Source: Acidobacteriota bacterium | Lineage (GTDB): Bacteria > Acidobacteriota > Terriglobia > Terriglobales > Acidobacteriaceae | Assembly: GCA_021781255.1 (NCBI GenBank) | Contig: JAJXXG010001000.1 | Location: 1-10,485, forward strand | Length of the DNA: 10,485 nucleotides | Direction of reading: 5' to 3' | Shown here: piece after piece, positions 1 through 5,850 of the stretch | How positions within the stretch are numbered: the stretch's first letter is position 1 | Layout: every line of letters starts with the position of its first letter | The notes under the pieces: model-generated | The model's database searches: none | What the model saw: the letters and a program-made list of their open reading frames with translations, nothing else | Told to the model about the DNA's origin: nothing | Position numbers and translations under genes: made by a program

Positions 1-41
1 CAGAGCCAGGCGAACGAGGCAGGCCAGGCCGTGAATGCCAT
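1..41 (-). CDS. Possible start of a further gene, cut by the window edge
   Basis: An ATG at 41 on the minus strand opens a frame that stays open to the edge, giving 13 residues (MAFTAWPASFAWL). It starts 20 bp after the HAD-gene stop on the same strand, as expected for the next gene of the cluster. The residues are hydrophobic and tryptophan-rich, so they could begin a membrane segment or signal anchor. No clear ribosome binding site is visible before the ATG. The fragment is too short to name a family, and the frame may be chance. Confidence 0.25.
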   Translation of the reverse strand, partial: MAFTAWPASFAWL

Positions 42-61
42 GCGGCGTCGGCCGGAGCGGC

Positions 62-766
62 TCAGAAGATTTCGCGCAGTTTCGCGAAGGCGTCCAGCTC
101 GATCAAATGCTGCCCTTCAGGTGCAGTATCAACAGTGGCGTGTTCCAGCACCCAGGTGTCTTTGTGGAAGAGAAACACCGCGTGCAGGCCGGCGGCGAGC
201 GCGGGGTTGATGTCGCTTTTGGGACTGTTGCCGATCATCCAACTGGAGTGCGGCGCGAGCTCGTGGCGCGCGATGACGGCGCGATAGGTGGGAGGGTCTT
301 TTTCAGCGACAATCTCCACCGCGACAAAGTACGGCGCCAATCCGGAGCGGGCCAGCTTGTCTGCCTGCTCGGCGTGGACGCCCTTGGTCATCAGGATGAG
401 ATGGTGACGGTCTGCAAGCTCGTCCAGGGTCTCAACCACGCCGGGAAGCAGCTCGATCTCCTGTTCGGCGATGGAACGGGCAAAGCCGCGAATGCGCTCG
501 CGCCTTTCCTCGGTCACCGGCGCGGGGCTGAGGCGCTCAAAGCAATCTTCAAGGGAACGGGTGAAGCTGGAGAGCCCGTAGCCGTGGCTGAGAATGGTTT
601 CGCGTTCTACGGCATTCAGCGTTTGCCGCACCTCGGCGGGCGAGTACTCGTGGTGATTGAGAAAGCTGATGAACGCAGCAATGGCGCGCTCAAAGTAGAT
701 GTTGTTTTCCCACAGCGTATCGTCGGCGTCGATGAGCAGGGTTTGGCCGGCAGGGAAGCGGGGCAT
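62..766 (-). CDS. HAD-superfamily phosphatase (YjjG-like / haloacid dehalogenase-type hydrolase)
   Basis: A 234-residue soluble protein with all four HAD motifs in order. Motif I is D13-A-D15-D-T17, where D13 would be the nucleophile and D15 the acid/base. A helical cap follows (about 22-105). Motif II is T127 in LILMTKG, motif III is K156, and motif IV is GNSPKSD at 179-185, with N180 and D185 as candidate Mg ligands. These residues support Mg-dependent hydrolysis of a small phosphorylated metabolite. The substrate cannot be read from sequence; nucleotide (YjjG-like) or sugar phosphates are the usual possibilities. The ATG at 766 is the only good start, because an in-frame TAG lies 12 bp upstream (779-781). 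Its ribosome binding site is weak. It lies 79 bp after the polyferredoxin stop with no obvious terminator between, so co-transcription is possible. Family call sure, substrate unknown. Confidence 0.9.
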   Translation of the reverse strand: MPRFPAGQTLLIDADDTLWENNIYFERAIAAFISFLNHHEYSPAEVRQTLNAVERETILSHGYGLSSFTRSLEDCFERLSPAPVTEERRERIRGFARSIAEQEIELLPGVVETLDELADRHHLILMTKGVHAEQADKLARSGLAPYFVAVEIVAEKDPPTYRAVIARHELAPHSSWMIGNSPKSDINPALAAGLHAVFLFHKDTWVLEHATVDTAPEGQHLIELDAFAKLREIF

Positions 767-845
767 AATGCGAGGATACTAAAACATGTTCGAGATTCAC
801 ATTGAGGAAAAGATCGCTTGCATACGATGGAAAAGTCAGCTTTCG

Positions 846-1940
846 TCAATAACCGGGGTGAGCGGCAAGATTCGCATTGGGAATCAGCTCCTGATAGATC
901 GCCCGCGGCACATTCGTTTGCCAGTGTCCCGTCGCGCGCGCAATGAGAATCGTCCCGAAGAAGAGAACAGCGAGGATGCCAACGATCGCCAGCGGTGTGG
1001 CGGGCCGGCGATACCGCGGCTGCGCGGATGCAGGGCCATGGCCGGGCGCAAACGAAAGCCGCAGTGCGCCTTCAGACGGGCAGGACGCGATGCAGGCCAT
1101 GCAGGCGGTGCATTCGACCGATCGAATCTGCACCAGCCGGTCGACCGGAAGCGCCGCTGGGCAGGCGCGCGTGCACTTACCGCAGTCGATGCACGCGGAT
1201 GGATTGCGGCGAATTTTGAGGGGGCTCAGAAGCGAGACCAGGCCCATGAGCGCTCCATAAGGGCATAGATACCGGCACCAGAAGTTTTCAATAACGACGC
1301 TGAGCATAGCCAGCACAATTAGAACAACCACGGTTGTTTGGCTCATCTCGCGAAAGAAGTTCAGCATCTTCACGTCCGCGATGATGCCGTAGGGCGTGCG
1401 CATGTAATCCTCAATAGCCGTTGCCGACATGGTGCCGATAATCAAGACGAAAAAACCGAGGAGCAGGTATTTGAGCCCTCGAACCGGAATGTCGAACCAG
1501 CGCGGCAGACGAAAGTTGCGGCGAAAAGTCTTTTTTCCCAGTCTGGCGAGCGCCTCTGACAATGTTCCCACGGGACAAAGCCACGAACAGAAGGACTTCT
1601 TGGCAACCAGGCTTGTGGCAGCGAAGGCCATCAAGAGAAACATTGCAGCAGGATGGATAACGGGAACACGGCCGGTGACAACGAAGAATTTAAAATTCAT
1701 GAATCCCGCGATGGGCAGCCATCCTTCAGCGCCGGCAGGACGCGGCACCCAAAGGCCCACACCTCCGCGCTCGAAAAAGCGTACCCAAAGATAGAACTGA
1801 ATGCCGAGCCATGCGTTGAGGAGCACAAACGCAAGCTGCACGGTGTGGCGCACGCGCTGAGAGTTCTCAGCCGCGGTACGGCGGATGAGTTTCTTTCTGG
1901 AAGCTTGCTCGGAAACCAATGCTTTGATCGATGAGGCCAT
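846..1940 (-). CDS. Membrane-bound polyferredoxin, NapH/NosR/CcoG (FixG)-type 4Fe-4S protein
   Basis: A 364-residue inner-membrane electron-transfer protein. Numbering from the ATG at 1940, hydrophobic segments lie near 32-52, 97-112, 155-176, 201-218 and 315-336. Two CxxxCP motifs (C118/C122 in CSWLCP; C222/C226 in CRYLCP) follow the second and fourth segments, the hallmark of NapH/NosR/CcoG-like proteins. They are followed by two cytoplasmic ferredoxin-type clusters: C250-x2-C253-x2-C256-x3-C260P and C277-x2-C280-x2-C283-x3-C287P. It probably passes electrons between the quinol pool or cytoplasm and a partner. No reductase, nos, nap or cco gene is next to it, so the pathway is unknown. Start choice: a TTG at 1958 would add 6 residues, but GGAAGAA, 9 nt before the ATG at 1940, is a good ribosome binding site and overlaps that TTG, so I prefer the ATG. 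Confidence 0.88.
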   Translation of the reverse strand: MASSIKALVSEQASRKKLIRRTAAENSQRVRHTVQLAFVLLNAWLGIQFYLWVRFFERGGVGLWVPRPAGAEGWLPIAGFMNFKFFVVTGRVPVIHPAAMFLLMAFAATSLVAKKSFCSWLCPVGTLSEALARLGKKTFRRNFRLPRWFDIPVRGLKYLLLGFFVLIIGTMSATAIEDYMRTPYGIIADVKMLNFFREMSQTTVVVLIVLAMLSVVIENFWCRYLCPYGALMGLVSLLSPLKIRRNPSACIDCGKCTRACPAALPVDRLVQIRSVECTACMACIASCPSEGALRLSFAPGHGPASAQPRYRRPATPLAIVGILAVLFFGTILIARATGHWQTNVPRAIYQELIPNANLAAHPGY

Positions 1941-1992
1941 CGCGCGGATTTCTTCCAATAGAAAGAGTAGGAGATGCGTGCCGGGCGCACAA

Positions 1993-2004
1993 TGACCTAA
2001 GTCA
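1993..2004. promoter_or_regulatory. Candidate operator: TGAC-N4-GTCA dyad upstream of the polyferredoxin gene
   Basis: TGACCTAAGTCA is a dyad with 4-bp arms. Counting the flanks, AATGAC and GTCACT also match at the outermost base pair. It lies about 52 bp upstream of the polyferredoxin ATG, in the 111-bp gap after glmM. The geometry recalls Crp/Fnr-family half-sites separated by four bases, which would fit a redox gene. A dyad this short can occur by chance, and no convincing -35/-10 pair was found beside it. Confidence 0.2.
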
Positions 2005-2051
2005 CTCCGGTATCACGCAGCACGAGCATCTTACGCGTATCAATGATCCGA

Positions 2052-3428
2052 TTATGCTCCGACTTCGTTGCGAATCGCTGCGGCAATGCCTTCCGCATGC
2101 CGTCGCATGGCCTCTTCGCTTTCGGCTTCGATCATCACGCGCGCCAATGCCTCGGTGCCGGAGTAACGAATCACCACGCGACCGGAGTCTTTCAGCTCTT
2201 CCTCGGCGGCGCGAATGGCTTGAGCGACGGAGGGGATGGATTCGAGAGGCTTCTTCTCGCGCACCTTCACGTTGACGATTACCTGCGGGAAGACTTTGAG
2301 ATCGGCCGTAAGCTCGTCGACGGATTTGCCGCTGCGGGCGATGAGGTCGAGCACGACGAGTGCGGTGAGCAGGCCGTCGCCGGTCGTGGCCAGGTGCGGG
2401 AAGAGGATGTGACCGGACTGCTCGCCGCCGAGGGCTGCATTGTGCTTCTGCATCTCTTCCAGAACGTAGCGGTCGCCCACCGGCGCGCGCAGCATGCGGA
2501 TGCCGCTGCGCTTGAGCGCCGCCTCAAGACCCATATTGGACATGGTGGTGGCCACGACCAGATCGCCGGTCAACATGCCGCGGGCCTTCAGGTCACGCGC
2601 GGCCATCAGCAGGATGGCGTCGCCGTTGATTACTTTCGCCTGCGCAGCGGCTACCATGCAGCGGTCGGCGTCGCCGTCAAAGGTCAGGCCGATATCCGCT
2701 GTGCGGTTTTGCGCTTCCCGGGCGACGACTTCCGGATGCAGTGCCCCGCAGCCGGCGTTAATGTTGCGGCCGTCGGGCGCAATGTTGAGCAGTGCCACGC
2801 CGGCACGCCCATCGCGGTTGAGGCGCTGAAAAAGCTCCGGCGCGATCGCGGCGGCCGCGCCGTTGGCGCAATCGGCGACGATTTTCAAACCGGCCAGCGA
2901 GAGCCCCGGAACGCAATCGATCAGAAACTGGATGTAATCGGCCTGCAGCGCCGAGTTGTCCTGGACCTGCGAAAAGGAGAGCGGATCAAAGATTTCGACC
3001 TGCGCGGCGTGGTAGAGAATCTCCTCTTCCATGGCCAGCTCCAGCGCGTCGGGCAGCTTGAAGCCGTCGGCGCCAAAGAGCTTGATGCCGTTGTCCTGCC
3101 AGGGATTGTGCGAGGCGGAGATAACCACTCCGGTGTGGAAACCATGGGTGCGGGCGAGAAACGCGACGGCCGGTGTGGTCACGATGCCCGCGCTTTCCAC
3201 TTCAGCGCCTGCCTGGCGCAGGGCCTCGGCAAGCGTGGCGGAGATCCAGGGGCCGGACTCGCGCGTATCGCGGCCAAGAAGAACCCTGGGCCGCGCAGCC
3301 GTCTTTCTGAGCGAGTGAGCCAGCGCGAGCCCGACGCCGTAGATCGTCGTGGGGTCGAGCGGAGCCTGGCCTGCGACAGCGCGAATGCCGTCGGTGCCGA
3401 AGAGTTTGCGTGCGCCGGTTGCGCTCAT
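2052..3428 (-). CDS. glmM: Phosphoglucosamine mutase GlmM
   Basis: A 458-residue cytoplasmic enzyme of the alpha-D-phosphohexomutase family, close to the usual GlmM length of about 445-450. It converts glucosamine-6-phosphate to glucosamine-1-phosphate on the way to UDP-GlcNAc, for peptidoglycan and lipopolysaccharide. The N-terminus KLFGTDGIR (8-16) is typical of GlmM. The catalytic phosphoserine is S106 in ISASHNP. The Mg loop is D251-G-D253-A-D255-R, with Ala where many relatives have Gly. The sugar-binding loop is GGEQSGH (E336, S338, H340). The C-terminal phosphate loop is R421-Y-S-G-T-E, with Tyr where Pro is frequent. The ATG at 3428 shares an ATGA with the xseA stop, which implies translational coupling, and AAGGAAAG lies 11 nt upstream of it. 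All key residues are present. A phosphomannomutase or phosphoglucomutase is less likely given the N-terminus. Confidence 0.95.
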   Translation of the reverse strand: MSATGARKLFGTDGIRAVAGQAPLDPTTIYGVGLALAHSLRKTAARPRVLLGRDTRESGPWISATLAEALRQAGAEVESAGIVTTPAVAFLARTHGFHTGVVISASHNPWQDNGIKLFGADGFKLPDALELAMEEEILYHAAQVEIFDPLSFSQVQDNSALQADYIQFLIDCVPGLSLAGLKIVADCANGAAAAIAPELFQRLNRDGRAGVALLNIAPDGRNINAGCGALHPEVVAREAQNRTADIGLTFDGDADRCMVAAAQAKVINGDAILLMAARDLKARGMLTGDLVVATTMSNMGLEAALKRSGIRMLRAPVGDRYVLEEMQKHNAALGGEQSGHILFPHLATTGDGLLTALVVLDLIARSGKSVDELTADLKVFPQVIVNVKVREKKPLESIPSVAQAIRAAEEELKDSGRVVIRYSGTEALARVMIEAESEEAMRRHAEGIAAAIRNEVGA

Positions 3429-4870
3429 GATGGCGGTTTCTTTCCTTTCTTGCGGGGTTTGGTCGCACTGGGCGCACCGGATAGTAAATTTGTGGACTCG
3501 ACGCGGCTCAAGAATGAGCCGTCGGCCAGGCGCGTGGTGAGCCGGTCGCCCGAGGCAACTTGCGCAGCCGAGCGAATGAGTGAGCCCTCGGCGGAGAGAA
3601 CCAGTGCATAGCCGCGGTTGAGCACGGCCAGCGGCGAAAGCGAATGAAGGCGGACATCGAGAGCCGTGAGCGAGGCTGAGGAAGACTGCAGCATGCGCTC
3701 GATGCAGCGATCGAGACGGGCGCGAAAATCGGCGAGGTGCTCGCGCGCGTGGGCTAGGTTCTGGTGCGGGTGGCGATTGAGAACAGCAGCGGCCAGCTCG
3801 GCGATGCGATTCTGGCGCCGGCGCAGTTGCGCGGCGAGCGCGGAGTCCAAACGGAGTGTCACGTCGTCAAGGCGCTGGCCTAGGCGATGCAGCAGTGTAG
3901 AGACGCGCGACTCGGCGCGGCTGATTGGCAAGCCTATGAGTCGCTGGCGGAATTGCAAGAGCTGGAAGCGCGCGGCGCGCTCCAGGCGGAGCGACTGCGC
4001 GGCCAGATGATCGGCAATTTTATGCTGTGCCTCGGTGATGAGTTCAGCCGCGGCCGATGGGGTGGGCGCGCGCAGGTCGGCTGCGAAGTCGGCGATAGTG
4101 AAGTCGGTTTCATGGCCGATGGCGGAGACGACGGGCAGACGGGACGCAGCGATGGCACGGGCCACGCGCTCGGAGTTAAAGGCCGCGAGATCTTCAAGCG
4201 AGCCGCCGCCGCGGGCAAGCACAATGAGGTCGACGAGATCAGCCGCGTTGAGCTCGGCTATTGCAGCTTCAATTTCAGCCGGCGCAGATTCGCCCTGAAC
4301 GGAGACGGAACAAAGCAGGACATTCAAGCCGGAGTGGCGGCGGTTGATAATGTTGAGGAAATCGCGGATGACGGCGCCGGTGGGCGAGGTCACAATACCC
4401 ACAGTGCGGGGAAACATGGGCAGCGGGCGCTTGCGATCGGCGTCGAAGAGGCCTTCGGCCTTGAGCCGCTCCTTCAATTGCTCGAAGGCAAGTTGCAATG
4501 AGCCGGCGCCGACGGGCTCCATCGTCTCGGCCACCAGTTGCATCTGGCCGCGCTGCTCGTAGACGCTCATGCGGCCGCGAACCAGTACGTGCAAGCCGTC
4601 TTCGGGGTGGAAACGGAGAAGAATCGCCTGGCGGCGGAAGAGAACGACAGGCAGTTGGGCTTCGGCGTCCTTGAGAGTGAAGTAAACGTGGCCGGAGGGC
4701 CCGGGGCGGTAGTTGGAAATTTCGCCCTCCACCCAAACGTCGCCGTACTCGTGCTCCACCAGCTCGCGCACCTGCGCAACCAGTTCGCGGACCGGCCAGA
4801 TGCGGCGCCCGCCCTGCGAGTCCTCAAACACGAGGTTCAATTGGGGCGCGAATGGATCGTGCGGAGTCAC
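3425..4870 (-). CDS. xseA: Exodeoxyribonuclease VII large subunit XseA
   Basis: A 481-residue protein. With XseB it would form exonuclease VII, which degrades single-stranded DNA from both ends to oligonucleotides in repair and recombination. An N-terminal OB-fold (about 24-120, with WVEGEISNYRPGPSGHVYF) is followed by the catalytic domain (about 140-340), an Ala/Arg/Leu-rich region likely forming the long coiled-coil arm that binds XseB, and a C-terminal segment ending in basic residues. The candidate catalytic residues D170 (GAVIRD), R220 (ARGGGSLEDL), H253 and D256 (IGHETDFT) sit at a constant +15 offset from the E. coli D155, R205, H238 and D241. It starts with GTG at 4870: the frame is open upstream to 4933 but has no other start codon. 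The ribosome binding site is weak, so translation may depend on the Hpt gene 41 bp upstream. No xseB is visible in the window. Confidence 0.95.
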   Translation of the reverse strand: MTPHDPFAPQLNLVFEDSQGGRRIWPVRELVAQVRELVEHEYGDVWVEGEISNYRPGPSGHVYFTLKDAEAQLPVVLFRRQAILLRFHPEDGLHVLVRGRMSVYEQRGQMQLVAETMEPVGAGSLQLAFEQLKERLKAEGLFDADRKRPLPMFPRTVGIVTSPTGAVIRDFLNIINRRHSGLNVLLCSVSVQGESAPAEIEAAIAELNAADLVDLIVLARGGGSLEDLAAFNSERVARAIAASRLPVVSAIGHETDFTIADFAADLRAPTPSAAAELITEAQHKIADHLAAQSLRLERAARFQLLQFRQRLIGLPISRAESRVSTLLHRLGQRLDDVTLRLDSALAAQLRRRQNRIAELAAAVLNRHPHQNLAHAREHLADFRARLDRCIERMLQSSSASLTALDVRLHSLSPLAVLNRGYALVLSAEGSLIRSAAQVASGDRLTTRLADGSFLSRVESTNLLSGAPSATKPRKKGKKPPS

Positions 4871-4881
4871 TGGAGATGAGT

Positions 4882-4911
4882 GTAACTGTTCAGGCGGTAA
4901 TTGTTCAGGCG
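4882..4911 (-). repeat. Two tandem copies of a 15-bp unit between the Hpt gene and xseA
   Basis: On the minus strand, CGCCTGAACAATTAC (4911-4897) is followed at once by CGCCTGAACAGTTAC (4896-4882), differing at one base. Together they fill 30 of the 41 bp between the Hpt stop and the xseA GTG. The unit is a multiple of three, and in the xseA frame would read PEQLPPEQL, but no start codon allows that. It may be a recent slippage duplication or a double binding site near the xseA start. Confidence 0.7.
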
Positions 4912-5271
4912 TCAGCCGGCGGATTGGCGGCTCTCAACCATCGCGCGCAGCTCCGCGGCGATGGCAGCGTGTCTCTTTCCTGAGGCGGGATCGGAGCCGC
5001 CTTCGCGGGAGAAGTTGATCTCCAGCTCTCGCGCCAGAACGGTGCCACGCGTGAGGCCGAAGGTGCCCAGCACGCCGGCTAGCTTATGTGCGGCCGCGTA
5101 AGCCGCTTCACGGCGGGATGCAGTGAGTGTTCCTGCGGCAATCGCCTCAGCCGCGGCCTGCAGAAGCGCGATCCGCTCTTTGATTTCAGGCAAAAAGCGG
5201 ACCCACAGACGGTCGATTGCCTGGGAAAGAGAAGTATCTCCCTGGGCGTCTGATGGAGTGGAAGATTCCAT
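4912..5271 (-). CDS. Stand-alone histidine phosphotransfer (Hpt) domain protein
   Basis: A 119-residue, mostly helical protein. The Hpt signature AAAHKLAGVLGTFGL holds H62, the predicted phospho-accepting histidine, followed by the usual K63 and G66. There is no kinase, receiver or output domain, so it should shuttle phosphate between receiver domains in the cytoplasm, very likely between the hybrid kinase and the single-domain receiver encoded just upstream. The ATG at 5271 is preceded by only a weak ribosome binding site (GGGTAACC). The inverted-repeat element at 5286-5397 ends 14 bp before the start, so the element could affect its translation. xseA begins 41 bp downstream. Family call sure; partners inferred from position. 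Confidence 0.88.
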   Translation of the reverse strand: MESSTPSDAQGDTSLSQAIDRLWVRFLPEIKERIALLQAAAEAIAAGTLTASRREAAYAAAHKLAGVLGTFGLTRGTVLARELEINFSREGGSDPASGKRHAAIAAELRAMVESRQSAG

Positions 5272-5285
5272 GGTTACCCGATTAC

Positions 5286-5397
5286 AGCATTTTCGGAATT
5301 GCTGTAGACCGAAAGCACGTAATCAAGTGGCTTTTTCCTCAAGAAAAAGCCACCTTTCACGGCTCTCAAAAAAGTCTCTATGTATTCCGAAAATGCT
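5286..5397. repeat. 112-bp MITE-like inverted-repeat element between the receiver and Hpt genes
   Basis: Perfect 14-bp terminal inverted repeats bound the element: AGCATTTTCGGAAT at 5286-5299 and ATTCCGAAAATGCT at 5384-5397. Inside is a strong hairpin at 5327-5353. A third, partly competing dyad (TACAGCA at 5283-5289, TGCTGTA at 5300-5306) overlaps the left end. The element is visibly richer in A+T than its neighbours and has no coding potential. It abuts the TAG stop of the receiver gene. No clear target-site duplication is seen, so a REP-like repeat or a conserved folded RNA spacer is an alternative to a non-autonomous transposon. Confidence 0.6.
5327..5353. repeat. Perfect 11-bp hairpin at the centre of the inverted-repeat element
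   Basis: GTGGCTTTTTC (5327-5337) pairs perfectly with GAAAAAGCCAC (5343-5353) around a 5-base loop. On the operon strand it is not followed by a run of T, so it is not a classical intrinsic terminator. It could act as an RNA-processing or stability structure between the two genes, or simply be the internal dyad of the element. Confidence 0.75.
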
Positions 5398-5772
5398 CTA
5401 GCTCCAGCCTAGCACGCTGGCAATCTGCGCCGAAAGCGTGAGCGGGTCAAAGGGCTTGAAGAGCACCGCTTCCACGCCCAGGTCGGCGAAGCGCCGCTGG
5501 TCAGAGCCTTGCACTTTTGCAGTGAGCAGCAGCACCGGAATCCGGGCTGTGGCGGGATTCCTGCGCAGCTCGCGAAACGTGGCGGGGCCGTCCATGCCGG
5601 GCATCATGACGTCGAGCAGGATGGCGTCGGGCTTTTGCTCGGCGGCGTGGGCCAAGCCCTGCGCGCCCGAGCTTGCCACGATCACCTCCCATCCGGCAAC
5701 ACTCTCGAGGCTGAGCGCGGCCACTTCGCGAATGTCGTCTTCGTCGTCGATGATCAGGACTTTGCGGGCCAC
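5398..5772 (-). CDS. Single-domain response regulator (CheY-like receiver)
   Basis: A 124-residue protein consisting only of a receiver domain. All key residues are present: acidic pocket D9/D10/E11, phospho-accepting D54 in ILLDVMMPGMDG, T84 in LLLTAK and K106 in LFKPFD. There is no output domain, so it would act as a phosphate relay or sink, or bind a partner directly. It starts with GTG at 5772, with AAAGG about 10 nt upstream; the next in-frame methionine is residue 56, so GTG is well supported. The gene begins 78 bp after the hybrid kinase stop on the same strand. It ends exactly where the inverted-repeat element begins. Its length is normal for the family, so the element did not evidently truncate it. 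Confidence 0.92.
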   Translation of the reverse strand: MARKVLIIDDEDDIREVAALSLESVAGWEVIVASSGAQGLAHAAEQKPDAILLDVMMPGMDGPATFRELRRNPATARIPVLLLTAKVQGSDQRRFADLGVEAVLFKPFDPLTLSAQIASVLGWS

Positions 5773-5850
5773 GGTGGCAGACCTTTCACAACTATTGTCA
5801 AATGCCTGCGCGGCGTTGTCGATGGGACGGAGAAGACTTTCGCGCGCTGA

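Noticed and set aside
35..805. Open frame of 256 codons on the plus strand
   Set aside because: It lies opposite the HAD gene, whose motifs are all intact. Long antisense frames are expected at this GC content, and its translation matches no family I know.
616..849. Minus-strand 77-codon frame overlapping the start of the HAD gene
   Set aside because: It is a different frame of the HAD coding region with Ser/Thr/Arg-rich low-information sequence.
1941..2051. Terminator or promoter between glmM and the polyferredoxin gene
   Set aside because: No GC hairpin plus T-run and no well-spaced -35/-10 pair was found. Only the short TGAC dyad stands out.
2043..3611. Open frame of 522 codons on the plus strand
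   Set aside because: It is antisense to glmM and the end of xseA, both of which are certain. The translation is rich in His, Gly and Arg with no domain.
5327..5353. Central hairpin as a rho-independent terminator
   Set aside because: The stem is strong, but no T-run follows it on the operon strand, so termination is not supported.
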